A stretch of DNA of 64,000 nt from CAKZNE01 sp002695025 (GTDB taxonomy: Bacteria; Bacteroidota; Bacteroidia; Flavobacteriales; Schleiferiaceae), in assembly GCA_913043285.1 (NCBI GenBank), contig CAJWML010000001.1, positions 1-64,000 of the forward strand, given 5' to 3'. Shown here piece after piece: positions 52,018 through 60,563 of this stretch. Each line of letters begins with the position of its first letter. Within the stretch, counting starts at the first letter, position 1. The position numbers and the translations under genes are program-made. The notes beneath the pieces were generated by a model. The model searched no databases and had not been told where the DNA came from. It worked only from the letters and a program-made list of their open reading frames with translations.

Positions 52018-53534
52018 TAGGGCCACTCGAAGGTCTGAAAAGGACGGAGATAGTCTTTTTCATTAAACTCTTCCCGTGTAAAGGTTTGATCCAATATTAG
52101 TGTAGGTTCATAACCCTTTGCCACCATTTCGTCAATGTCTTCCTCTGTAGGTACCATTTGATAGGAAACACGGCCCGTATAATACATTGCTTCAATGAAT
52201 TCCATTTCGGGGGTATTAAAAATAACCGCGTTTTCCGGCAACTTATCCCCAACCTCTGAGTAGAACTCCTTCATATGTAACTGGTGCTCTGCGATCCAGT
52301 CCTGAGGAATATAGGTTTTATATCCCTGCCAAAGATTATACGTAGCAAAACCTGTTATGAGGATTATAAATACAGGATTGAGCCATTTTTTTTCTGTTAC
52401 GGACAGAAACCTTTCTATTCCTGCTGCGGCAAGAAAGGCTACCGGTAGAAGCAATATAATTGTGTAGGCTGGCAACGCTGTAGCAGCAAAGGAATAAACA
52501 AGCATTACCGCCACTATGGCCAGACTACTCACTATCCCTATTTTCCGGGCAACAACATTCTTCTCTTTGTGAATAAGTAAAAGTCCTATCGCTGAGAACA
52601 CAACGATAGGAAGAAAATAATCATACCACGTCTTCAAATGAAAATACCATTCATTAACATGACCCTCCAGAGGTTCAAAAAGGTGCTCACTATTATATTT
52701 CCATTCTCTGACAAATACCTCCCTATACTCCAAATAGCAATATATAAACCAAGGCAATACTATTGCCGCACACGTAAGGATTGAAGTAGCCAGGGCCTTC
52801 CACTGCTCCCTTTGCCTTATTTCGAACAAAAGAATGTACAAACCCCAGATACAGAAGATAAGACTGCCGGCAACCCATTTAGTCCATATGGCTGCTGCTG
52901 CGGCTACTCCTACCCAATATATCCACTTTTTATCCTGCGAGAACTTGTATTCACACCAGGCCCAAAAACTTACTCCTATATAAGCAATGAAGGCAATATC
53001 ATTATGATCCATGCCTAGCCGCCCCGAGATCAAAAGGTGTAAAAGGGGTTGCATGATGATCAGCAGGGTTATGACATAAGCTGCCTTTGGGAAAAAAAGT
53101 CGTGCACAGCGGTAAGCAGAATAGACCAGAAGCATGAACATAAGAACGCTAGCTAGCCGCATAGCCACAATACCATTTCCAAATATCAGCATGCAAAGGC
53201 CCATTTGCCAGGAAAAGAGAGGGCCTTTATGCATCCATATATAGGAAGCCCACCATGGACCATGATAACTACTGGAAAGTGGCGCTTCAGGAAATAAAGT
53301 AGGCTTTAAAGGATTAATCAGCATGTTTCGTGCTACGAGCGCATGATATCTTTCGTCCCAACCATGTAGAAAATCATCCAGATGGATACTCCCCAAACCT
53401 ATAAAAAAACCACCCAGCAACAGCATAGGCATAGTCCATTTATTGCTTACAAGCAAGCCAAAATTTGACAACAAACTACACACTACAAAAACTCCACCTA
53501 CTGAAAACCAAATAATTGCAGTATTCTGATCCAT
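52014..53534 (-). CDS. GT39/ArnT-like membrane glycosyltransferase
   Basis: 506 residues from ATG 53534; the TTG at 53564 is less likely. About 11-12 membrane helices. HLDDFLHGWDERYHALVARNML gives the acidic loop after helix 2 (two Asp and a Glu), then KGPLFSWQMGLCMLIFG, typical of GT39. The C-terminal ~100 residues are soluble. Uses a lipid-linked sugar in related enzymes; target unknown. AT-rich compared with neighbours. Confidence 0.82.
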   Translation of the reverse strand: MDQNTAIIWFSVGGVFVVCSLLSNFGLLVSNKWTMPMLLLGGFFIGLGSIHLDDFLHGWDERYHALVARNMLINPLKPTLFPEAPLSSSYHGPWWASYIWMHKGPLFSWQMGLCMLIFGNGIVAMRLASVLMFMLLVYSAYRCARLFFPKAAYVITLLIIMQPLLHLLISGRLGMDHNDIAFIAYIGVSFWAWCEYKFSQDKKWIYWVGVAAAAAIWTKWVAGSLIFCIWGLYILLFEIRQREQWKALATSILTCAAIVLPWFIYCYLEYREVFVREWKYNSEHLFEPLEGHVNEWYFHLKTWYDYFLPIVVFSAIGLLLIHKEKNVVARKIGIVSSLAIVAVMLVYSFAATALPAYTIILLLPVAFLAAAGIERFLSVTEKKWLNPVFIILITGFATYNLWQGYKTYIPQDWIAEHQLHMKEFYSEVGDKLPENAVIFNTPEMEFIEAMYYTGRVSYQMVPTEEDIDEMVAKGYEPTLILDQTFTREEFNEKDYLRPFQTFEWPY

Positions 53535-53640
53535 CTTATTAAAGTTGAATAAAACTTCAGCCAAAAAAGCAAAAAAAATAAAAAGTGAAGCCTCCGTCTC
53601 AGCTTTTTCATATCCTCGAAGTTAATTCGGTATAATTTCT

Positions 53641-53669
53641 TTGCGGATCCAAAAAAAGACTTACATTTG
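53641..53669 (+). promoter_or_regulatory. Promoter of the small RNA candidate
   Basis: TTTG at 53640-53643, 18-base gap, TACATTTG at 53662-53669: a full match to the Bacteroidota sigma-A consensus. It points into a gene-free interval. Confidence 0.75.
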
Positions 53670-53670
53670 T

Positions 53671-53746
53671 ACTATTGGCGTTCGCCAATAGGTTAATTAG
53701 GTTAAGGTTGGGTAAGCCCCGGTTCATTCCGGGGCTACTCTGTTTT
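53671..53746 (+). ncRNA. Small RNA candidate, about 75 nt
   Basis: Begins just after a consensus promoter (53641-53669). Element 1: perfect hairpin CTATTGGC-GTTC-GCCAATAG (53672-53691). A single-stranded AG/T-rich linker GTTAATTAGGTTAAGGTTGG follows (53691-53710). Element 2: AGCCCCGG-TTCATT-CCGGGGCT (53715-53736), then a T-run, a Rho-independent terminator. There is no reading frame with a start in it. The next gene has its own promoter at 53887. I cannot match it to a named RNA; Flavo-1 and 6S models should be compared. Confidence 0.75.
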
Positions 53747-53747
53747 T
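53715..53747 (+). terminator. Terminator of the small RNA
   Basis: 8-bp GC-rich stem (53715-53722 with 53729-53736), loop TTCATT, followed by ACTCTGTTTTT. Confidence 0.88.
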
Positions 53748-53886
53748 AGGGCCTCCTTCTTTCAAAAAATCATACCGTTTCCTACTAATTTATATGCTTG
53801 GTTTTTGAACCGATACGGAACATCTGTGTTAAAAGATTGCTATAAACACGCTTCAACTTAGGTACATTTTCTTGAAAAAGAATGAT

Positions 53887-53912
53887 TTGACATTTTCAGA
53901 AATGTATTTTTG
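53887..53912 (+). promoter_or_regulatory. Promoter of the 53952 barrel gene
   Basis: TTGACA starting at 53887, 15-base gap after TTG, then TATTTTTG at 53905-53912. 39 bases before ATG 53952. The stretch 53748-53886 between small RNA and this promoter shows nothing further. Confidence 0.65.
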
Positions 53913-53951
53913 CAGCCACGAGATAGGTTTTGACATACTTATCTTTTACCA

Positions 53952-54608
53952 ATGAGGGAAACAAAATTTGCGGCTCTCCTTATCTGGAGCCTTCTTTTTT
54001 CAACTGTTGCAGGATCACTCCATGCTCAGCATAAAAGCATCATGATCGGTGGAGGCCTTTCTACCGTATTAGGAGATGCTGACCTGGATATTATTGATTG
54101 GTATTCCTATGGCTACAGCCTAACCGCTCGTTACATTCAACCCTTCAAAAAAACAGACCGCTGGAATATAACCTTTGAATACACTTATTCATCCATGACC
54201 CAGCAGGGGTATATTACCAAAGAGCTTTACCGACCATCTATATCTCAAAACTATATAGGTGCCGGATGCCGCTTTTACCTGTTTAACACCATTAAGGAAT
54301 ACAACCCCTATTTCATGGAGTTCCTGCCTTTCCTGGAAGCCAGTGGCGGCCTTCTTACCCATTCCATGAGCTTTGCAGAACCATACGCTAATTCCAATGA
54401 CAATTATGAATTAACCGATGGGAGCTATATCACCGCCACCGTACAGTTAACCGGGGGTGCTCTTCTGGTACTTAGCCAGCACTGGGCTCTTGAAGGCTTT
54501 ATTGGCTTTCGCTTTGACCCCACGGATAAATGGGATGGATTGAAAAACCCGGACAGTCTGGGTGATGTGTTTGTTCATGGGGGGATCGGGATAAACTACG
54601 CCCTTTAA
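53952..54608 (+). CDS. Small outer-membrane beta-barrel protein
   Basis: 218 residues. Signal peptide LLIWSLLFSTVAGSLHAQ, then alternating strands (SIMIGGGLSTVLGD, YSYGYSLTARYIQPF, WNITFEYTYSS) ending GGIGINYAL. Like OmpW/OprF-N-type small barrels of Bacteroidota. Its stop overlaps the convergent PqiA gene by 4 bases. Confidence 0.78.
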   Translation: MRETKFAALLIWSLLFSTVAGSLHAQHKSIMIGGGLSTVLGDADLDIIDWYSYGYSLTARYIQPFKKTDRWNITFEYTYSSMTQQGYITKELYRPSISQNYIGAGCRFYLFNTIKEYNPYFMEFLPFLEASGGLLTHSMSFAEPYANSNDNYELTDGSYITATVQLTGGALLVLSQHWALEGFIGFRFDPTDKWDGLKNPDSLGDVFVHGGIGINYAL

Positions 54609-55906
54609 GCCTCCAGCTTCTCTTCTCTTTTCAATACTTCTTTAAGCAGACTGGATAGCACCAGGCTAAACAACACAAAGGCCATGAAAAGGTAAAAACC
54701 AGGCCTCAGCGAAGTAAGGTTGGTGGTAATGGAAGTAACCGCTTCCGTATCACGGTTTAGTGAGCTGAGCTGATCATCCATGATGCCGCTAAAACCCACG
54801 TAACTCATAAATATGGCCACTACCATAACATCCGCCATGGACCACTTCCCGGACTTATAAGCCAGCCAGTGGATGACCACATTCTTACGGACCTTTTTTA
54901 CCAAAAGGAAAAGAGCATTACAACTTAGCTTGGAAAAGGGCAGAATAACACTGAAGGCCAGGATCAGAGAACCCACCAGCATAGAATCAAACTTACCGGT
55001 ATCCAGCAATATCTGTACTACTTCAAGGATGCTTTTGCTGCGGTAAAACAATATCTGATCTGTAAACCGGATATGTTGCTCCAGCAATACCAAGTCAAGT
55101 TCGGAAATACGGGCATCAATCTCAATCATGGGTGAAGCCAGGCCGGTAAGCAAAGTGATCAGTGCCAGGGCTACACAGCTCAGGAAATACGGTTTCTGAA
55201 ACCTGTAGCGAGGCATAATAAAAAACCACCCCAGGAGGAAGAGCAGGCATATTCCCAACAGTACAAAGGCATAATTGTAGGTGGTCCTTTCCAACGCAGC
55301 AGCCTTTTTTTTGGCGGCTTCATTAAAGGCCGAGCGGCTATCCACATTATACATCTGGAACAGGGGGCGTATATTAAGGGAATCGCGGTTATCGTAGATC
55401 TTTCCCACAAATTCATCCAACTGTTCACTGGCAATACCCTTTAAACGTTCCTTACTGGCCTCGCTCGTTAGGTTATCCATTATACGCTCCGTAAACACCG
55501 GCACTTTTTCCCGCAGTCCTTCCTTATCCACAAAAACGTTTACCGCCAGCTTGCGCAGTTTCTTCTTGAAACTGCCATCATCCTCCTGGATCATAACCTC
55601 CAGTTCGTCCAGCATATCGTACAACAATTGGGAAATCTCTTCGCGCAGCAGGCTATCCTGCTCTTCAGTAAGCTCAAAATCATGGATCTGGTTCCGAAGC
55701 ATTTCCTCCAGTTGGCCTTCCCAGGCGTTTACGGACAAGAGGCCATAATACACATCATTCACCACGCTGAATTGCTCCATTACGGTGGCACGTTCATTAG
55801 CGTGTTTATAAGCCTGGATACCACACCAACCCGCTACCAAAAGGAAAGGCAAGGCCGCAAGTAATAACCAATACGAAGGGGAGGTACTCCTCCTGGAGGA
55901 ACTCAT
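54605..55906 (-). CDS. PqiA-family membrane protein with large periplasmic insert
   Basis: 433 residues. One membrane helix at 11-28, then a soluble, highly charged helical region of ~170 residues, then a PqiA-like part from ~215: membrane helices with LLDTGKFDSMLVGSLILAFSVILPFSKL and SGKWSMADVMVVAIFMSYVGF, the PqiA hallmark sequences. PqiA partners usually work with MCE-domain PqiB in lipid transfer; none is in the window. The N-terminal region is not recognised. Confidence 0.8.
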   Translation of the reverse strand: MSSSRRSTSPSYWLLLAALPFLLVAGWCGIQAYKHANERATVMEQFSVVNDVYYGLLSVNAWEGQLEEMLRNQIHDFELTEEQDSLLREEISQLLYDMLDELEVMIQEDDGSFKKKLRKLAVNVFVDKEGLREKVPVFTERIMDNLTSEASKERLKGIASEQLDEFVGKIYDNRDSLNIRPLFQMYNVDSRSAFNEAAKKKAAALERTTYNYAFVLLGICLLFLLGWFFIMPRYRFQKPYFLSCVALALITLLTGLASPMIEIDARISELDLVLLEQHIRFTDQILFYRSKSILEVVQILLDTGKFDSMLVGSLILAFSVILPFSKLSCNALFLLVKKVRKNVVIHWLAYKSGKWSMADVMVVAIFMSYVGFSGIMDDQLSSLNRDTEAVTSITTNLTSLRPGFYLFMAFVLFSLVLSSLLKEVLKREEKLEA

Positions 55907-56217
55907 AGCAGGTAATAATTAATCATACAGGCAGGTATAAGTGATGCTATAACAACTTATACGGGTCAAAAGGTTTAAGGGAGGGTTTTCGGTAAGCAAT
56001 AAACTGCCTGGGCGGAAGAGCTTTATCAACTTAAATTAAGGTCTTACCATTTCCTGGTCCAAAAAAACAACCCCTCAAAGCACAGCACAGAGATTACAAC
56101 AGTTAAACACCTGAAAAACAGGTAAATAAAATTTACATGGTACCTTTAAAAAGCCTGTTTCTGGCCCTTGATTTGATCGCGGCCAAATTGTTAAACCATA
56201 AAAACACACTACACATT
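55907..56217. other. Gene-free interval before the OmpA-like gene
   Basis: 311 bases between divergent genes. The only structure I see is a short hairpin ACCTG-AAAAA-CAGGT at 56109-56123. No consensus -7 box, repeat or RNA gene is evident. Confidence 0.4.
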
Positions 56218-57051
56218 ATGAAGAAGACGCTTCTTTTAACCGCAGGAATAGCTTTGGCGTTAAGCTCCTGTGTATCCAAAAAGAAATATACCACCCTGCA
56301 AGATCAGTATAAGGATACTGAGGACAAGCTGAGCAGCGCCAAAGTGGAGCTTGCCGAATGCCGTGCGGCTTCACAGGCGGCCAACCAGCAGATCGAGTAC
56401 CTGAAAAATACCAATTACAAATTGCTGAATAACGTGGGTAACCTTTCCGTACTTTCCAAACGTGAAGCCCAGAACCTGGAGAAATCCCTGGAGACCATCA
56501 AGGAGAAGGACCTTCAGATCAAGAATATGATGCAGGCTATCAGTAAGAAGGACTCCGTTACACTAGCCCTGGTAACCAGCCTGAAAGGTGCTTTTGTAAG
56601 CATGGATGATGAAGATATCCAGATCCAGGTGGATAAGGGAGTGGTGTTTGTATCCATCTCCGATAAACTACTCTTCAAGAGTGGCAGCTATGAGGTATCC
56701 TCCCGTGCCCGCGAGGTATTGGGCAAAGTGGCCAAAGTGGTACAAAACCGGCCCGAACTGGAAGTTATGGTGGAAGGACACACCGATAACAAACCTTTCC
56801 AGAAAGGACAACTTCAGGATAACTGGGACCTCAGCGTAAAACGGGCTACCACCATTGTACGGATACTGGAAAACGATTTCAAGGTTTCTCCCCAGCGCCT
56901 TACCGCTGCAGGCCGTAGTTATTACATTCCCGTGGCAGATAACTCCACTGCAGAGGGACGCACCGCTAACCGCAGAACACGTATAATTGTATTACCTAAA
57001 CTGGATCAGTTCTTTGGTATGGTTGAAGAAGGTATGCAAACTGCTAAATAA
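56218..57051 (+). CDS. OmpA-family peptidoglycan-binding lipoprotein
   Basis: 277 residues from ATG 56218. The longer frame from 56137 was rejected because this start gives a signal with lipobox ALSSC. A coiled-coil region ~30-110 (LQDQYKDTEDKLSSAKVELAE) and an OmpA C-terminal domain: LLFKSGSYEVSSRAREVLG, VEGHTDNKPF, NWDLSVKRATTIVRIL, AAGRSYYIPVADN, NRRTRIIV. Likely tethers the outer membrane to the peptidoglycan. Confidence 0.93.
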   Translation: MKKTLLLTAGIALALSSCVSKKKYTTLQDQYKDTEDKLSSAKVELAECRAASQAANQQIEYLKNTNYKLLNNVGNLSVLSKREAQNLEKSLETIKEKDLQIKNMMQAISKKDSVTLALVTSLKGAFVSMDDEDIQIQVDKGVVFVSISDKLLFKSGSYEVSSRAREVLGKVAKVVQNRPELEVMVEGHTDNKPFQKGQLQDNWDLSVKRATTIVRILENDFKVSPQRLTAAGRSYYIPVADNSTAEGRTANRRTRIIVLPKLDQFFGMVEEGMQTAK

Positions 57052-57109
57052 GCGTATACACACCCAACCATTTGAAAGCAAGAAGCGTATAATCATCAAA
57101 TATCCCATT

Positions 57110-57532
57110 ATGAGAAAAGTCTTCATTATTCCGGCCGTTGTCCTTGCGCTGGGTATGAGCTTTTCCTGTACCCGGCAAAAAGAAGCCCAGGAAGCGCAAA
57201 CCAAAACGCAATTGCTTACTTCCGCACGGTGGGATATTTACAAAGTTCATCAAACTGTATGGGTCAATGATTCACTGGCCTTTGATGAAACTGAAAACCT
57301 GAACAGTACTGCTACTTTTAAGGATGATAAAACCGTAACGATTGTATCCCTGGATAAAGGCACCGAAACCTTTACCTGGGGATTATACGATCAAAAACTA
57401 CAAGTGGGACCGGACGTTTACACCATTGAAACACTGACCCAAACCGAATTGATATTGACAGAAAACTCCACGGAAAGTGATCCGGACCTAGGTTCGGTGA
57501 CCACCCGTAACCGTTTATTCTTTAAACATTAA
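57110..57532 (+). CDS. Lipocalin-like lipoprotein, paralogue A
   Basis: 140 residues from ATG 57110, lipobox MSFSC (Cys 20). QLLTSARWDIYKVH, a beta core (ATFKDDKTVTIVS, TFTWGLYDQKLQVG) and YTIETLTQTELILT give the layout of small lipocalin-like domains. Clearly related to the next gene: the same order of LLTxxxW, TAFxD, W-LxD, xxIxTLTExxL. Start chosen over far upstream starts because it yields a clean signal peptide. Confidence 0.82.
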   Translation: MRKVFIIPAVVLALGMSFSCTRQKEAQEAQTKTQLLTSARWDIYKVHQTVWVNDSLAFDETENLNSTATFKDDKTVTIVSLDKGTETFTWGLYDQKLQVGPDVYTIETLTQTELILTENSTESDPDLGSVTTRNRLFFKH

Positions 57533-57572
57533 AACCCGAAAACACTGCTTAACTCACTTAATTTAATTATCA

Positions 57573-57998
57573 ATGAAACACACATTTCTGGCCTTAGCCG
57601 CCATCGCAACCCTTGGGCTGACTACCTCCTGCAAAAAAGACAAACAGGATGAAAAACCTAAAACCAAAGTAGAGCTGCTAACCCAGGGTTCCTGGAACGT
57701 AGTAAAGTATCATGAAGTAACCTACTTTAATGATACGCTTTATGAAGATGAGACCTACCCTGGTGAAGGAGAAAAATTAAAGTTTAATACGGATTATACG
57801 GCTACCTTTACGGATAGTGACGGTGAAACCGATGTTAGCAGCTGGATATTAAATGACAACACGCTTTTGATGGCAGACGGTGAATTTACCATTCAGACCC
57901 TTACCGAAAGCCAGTTAAACCTGTACATGAAAGAAGAAGGCACGGAACCAGGCATGGGCTCCTATAAATTTGAGTATACCATTTTCATGACCCGATAA
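57573..57998 (+). CDS. Lipocalin-like lipoprotein, paralogue B
   Basis: 141 residues, lipobox LTTSC (Cys 20). ELLTQGSWNVVKYHEVTYFNDTLY, TATFTDSDGE, SSWILNDNTLLMADGEFTIQTLTESQLNLYM. Same layout as the gene 40 bases upstream, so a tandem duplicate that has diverged; both end close to the same C-terminal FMxR/FFKH region. A strong terminator follows. Confidence 0.82.
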   Translation: MKHTFLALAAIATLGLTTSCKKDKQDEKPKTKVELLTQGSWNVVKYHEVTYFNDTLYEDETYPGEGEKLKFNTDYTATFTDSDGETDVSSWILNDNTLLMADGEFTIQTLTESQLNLYMKEEGTEPGMGSYKFEYTIFMTR

Positions 57999-58021
57999 GA
58001 AGAAAATCCTTCTGATACCTG

Positions 58022-58048
58022 AAGCCGGCACCAGCCGGCTTTCTTTTT
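58022..58048 (+). terminator. Rho-independent terminator
   Basis: AAGCCGGC (58022-58029), loop ACCA, GCCGGCTT (58034-58041), then TCTTTTTT. 24 bases after the stop of paralogue B. Confidence 0.9.
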
Positions 58049-58081
58049 TATACATTTATCTTTAGCCCTAAAGATGCCTCC

Positions 58082-58681
58082 ATGAAATTCATTTTACCAC
58101 TTCTCCTCTGCCCCTTCCTGTTCTATGCTCAGGATACCGCCCGAACCTACCTTGAAGAGATCGGGGAATACCGCAACCACCTGAACCAGGAATTTGCCAA
58201 TCCGGAAGAATCACCTTTGACTAAAGAAGACCTGGCCACTTTTGAAGGTCTTGACTTTTATCCTGCAGATCCGCAATACCGAGTTACGGCACGCTTTGAA
58301 CGCAGTCAGGATGCCCAACCCTTTGAAATGAAGACCACCACCAGCCGTAAGCCCGTGTATGAAGAATTCGGAAAGGCACATTTTGAATTAGATGGAAAGC
58401 CTTACGTCCTGCATATCTACCAAAGCCACCGGCTCCGGACTTTGGAAGAGTTCAAGAATCATCTTTTTCTGCCCTTTACGGACCTCACCAACGGTAATGG
58501 TTCCTACGGAGGCGGCCGCTTCATTGACCTTGAGATCCCGGAAGGAGATACGATGGTTATTGATTTTAACAAAGCCTACAACCCCTACTGCGCTTACAAC
58601 AGCCGCTACTCCTGCCCCATCCCTCCCGCTGAGAATCACCTCGAAACCGCTATAGAAGCCGGGGTAAAAGCAGATCACTGA
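58082..58681 (+). CDS. DUF1684 domain protein, exported
   Basis: 199 residues with a signal peptide (LPLLLCPFLFYAQ). FEGLDFYPADPQYRV, FELDGKPYVLHIYQS, FLPFTDLTNGNGSYGGGRF and IDFNKAYNPYCAYNSRYSCPIPP..EN are the family signatures. Function not known. Single gene between two terminators/promoters. Confidence 0.93.
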   Translation: MKFILPLLLCPFLFYAQDTARTYLEEIGEYRNHLNQEFANPEESPLTKEDLATFEGLDFYPADPQYRVTARFERSQDAQPFEMKTTTSRKPVYEEFGKAHFELDGKPYVLHIYQSHRLRTLEEFKNHLFLPFTDLTNGNGSYGGGRFIDLEIPEGDTMVIDFNKAYNPYCAYNSRYSCPIPPAENHLETAIEAGVKADH

Positions 58682-58733
58682 CCTCATTAAGCATTGATTT
58701 TTTTCTGAACTTTACGAAAACAACTCTTTTCCT

Positions 58734-59084
58734 ATGGCTTATGATATTGCTTTAGGTGACCGGATCAGCGATTGGTTTACCCGCAAAAAAGTGCCTTTTG
58801 AAGTTAAAAAGATGATGGGGGGCCTTTGCTTTATGGTGGATGATAAAATGTGCGTGGGCGTAATGAACAATGAACTGATGGCCCGCATAGCCCCGGAAGA
58901 ATACGAGGCCGCATTGCAAAAACCGGGCGGTCACCCGATGGATTTTACCGGCCGCGTACTAAAGGGCTTTGTACTGGTTAAGCCCAATGGTATCGACCAT
59001 GAAAAAGACTTTGACGGCTGGATGCAGATGGCCGTGGATTTTAACCCCCACGCCAAATCCTCACGAAAAAAGAAAAAGGCATGA
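58734..59084 (+). CDS. TfoX/Sxy N-terminal-domain protein
   Basis: 116 residues. RISDWFTRKKVPFEVKKMMGGLCFMVDDKMCVGV is the TfoX_N motif, ending in a lysine-rich tail. TfoX acts in competence in Gammaproteobacteria; stand-alone N-terminal domains in Bacteroidota have no known role. Its stop overlaps the next start (ATGA). Confidence 0.9.
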   Translation: MAYDIALGDRISDWFTRKKVPFEVKKMMGGLCFMVDDKMCVGVMNNELMARIAPEEYEAALQKPGGHPMDFTGRVLKGFVLVKPNGIDHEKDFDGWMQMAVDFNPHAKSSRKKKKA

Positions 59085-59713
59085 GCCTGCTTATCCTGGG
59101 CGCAACCGGGGGTACCGGCCAATGGTTGCTAAAGGAGGCTATCCATAATGGATATGCGGTACGTACCATTGCCCGCCATCCGGAAAAGCTACCCATTGAG
59201 AATACGAATCTCACCGTTTTTGAGGGCAATCCATCAGACCCAAGACTGCTGGCTTCAGCTTTGGAAGGCTGCACCACAGCCCTCAGTGCACTCAATATTT
59301 CCCGAAAATCGGTAAACCCCTGGTCCCCTCTCATCACCCCTCCGCAATTCATGTCACAAACCCTGCAAAGGGTGGCTCGCCTGGGAAGCGAAAAACAATT
59401 ACAAAGAATGATGATCGTCTCCGCCTGGGGCGTCAATGGATCCTTCCGTGAGCTGCCATTCTGGTTCCAGATGCTGGTAAAGTGGAGTAATATAGGAGCA
59501 GCCTACCGCGATCACGGCCGGCAGGAGAACGTCCTCCGCTCTTCAGGTCTGGAGTGGACTGCGGTACGCGCATCCGGGCTTACCAATTCCGAACCCAAAA
59601 AGGAACTTCGTATCAGCATCAAGGGTAAACCAAAACCTGCCCTTACCATTTCCAGGCGTGCCTTAGCCCGTTTCCATGATCGGGGAGATCCAAAACCGCG
59701 CATACGTGAATAA
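59081..59713 (+). CDS. NAD(P)-binding SDR-like protein
   Basis: 210 residues. LLILGATGGTGQWLLKEA is a Rossmann loop, with IARHPEKL, SALNIS, MMIVSAWGV and WTAVRASGLT. Matches the atypical SDR group (NAD(P)H-binding, PF13460). Substrate unknown. Overlaps the TfoX gene by 4 bases. Confidence 0.87.
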   Translation: MSLLILGATGGTGQWLLKEAIHNGYAVRTIARHPEKLPIENTNLTVFEGNPSDPRLLASALEGCTTALSALNISRKSVNPWSPLITPPQFMSQTLQRVARLGSEKQLQRMMIVSAWGVNGSFRELPFWFQMLVKWSNIGAAYRDHGRQENVLRSSGLEWTAVRASGLTNSEPKKELRISIKGKPKPALTISRRALARFHDRGDPKPRIRE

Positions 59714-59765
59714 AGTGGTGACCATCTCTGAAAACTGAAGCCGGTTCCCTATTTTCGCTTTCATC

Positions 59766-60563
59766 ATGAAAAATTTCAAGGGCAAGATCATCTGGATAAC
59801 CGGGGCCAGCTCCGGCATAGGCCGAGAAATGGCAAGGCAGTGCAGTAAAATGGGTGCTCTTTTGATCCTCTCCTCCCGCAGGGAAGACGCATTAAAGGAA
59901 GTACAGCAGGAGTTATCCCAACCAGAAAATTCCATGGTGCTGCCCCTGGATATGGTGAAACCGGAGGAGTTCCCTTCTAAAGTGGCTCAGGTACTGGATC
60001 GCTTTGGCCGCGTGGACCTCCTCTTTAACAATGCCGGCCTCAGCCAACGTTCCCATCTCAAGGACACCGGAGAAGCCGTAGACCGTCAGCTAATGGAGGT
60101 CAACTATTTTGGTCCCGTAGCCCTTACCAAAGCCCTGCTGCCCCAACTTCGCAAGCAGTCTAAAAGCCACATTGCCGTGGTTAGCAGCCTGGCCGGTAAA
60201 TTCGGATTTTACGAACGTTCCGCTTACTCCGCTTCCAAACATGCACTGCACGGCTTTTTTGAGGTTCTGCGCCTGGAAGAAGAGGAAAACAACATTGGCG
60301 TTACCATGCTTTGCCCGGGAGGTATCAAAACCAATATATCTATTAACGCGGTAGACGGCAGCGGCAATGCTTACGGCAGGATGAGTGCCCTGCAGGAAGA
60401 AGGCATGCCGGTAGATCAGTGCGTCAATCGAATGATCAGCGCTATACAAAGCAACCGCAAGGAAGCCATCATAGGGAAGGGCCTGGAAAACATCAGTGTT
60501 AAGGTTAAGGCGCTCTTCCCCTCTTTATTCTACCGGCTTCTGAAAAAACGAAAACCTCAATGA
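59766..60563 (+). CDS. Short-chain dehydrogenase/reductase
   Basis: 265 residues. TGASSGIG cofactor loop, NNAG, catalytic Ser in VVSSLAGK and YSASK (Tyr and Lys). Complete active site; the C-terminal basic segment resembles DHRS7-type proteins. Four-base overlap (ATGA) with the following VOC gene links the two. Confidence 0.92.
   Translation: MKNFKGKIIWITGASSGIGREMARQCSKMGALLILSSRREDALKEVQQELSQPENSMVLPLDMVKPEEFPSKVAQVLDRFGRVDLLFNNAGLSQRSHLKDTGEAVDRQLMEVNYFGPVALTKALLPQLRKQSKSHIAVVSSLAGKFGFYERSAYSASKHALHGFFEVLRLEEEENNIGVTMLCPGGIKTNISINAVDGSGNAYGRMSALQEEGMPVDQCVNRMISAIQSNRKEAIIGKGLENISVKVKALFPSLFYRLLKKRKPQ

Noticed and set aside
53535..53640. Extended N-terminus of the GT39-like gene from TTG 53564
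   Set aside because: ATG 53534 lies shortly inside and leaves the first membrane helix intact.
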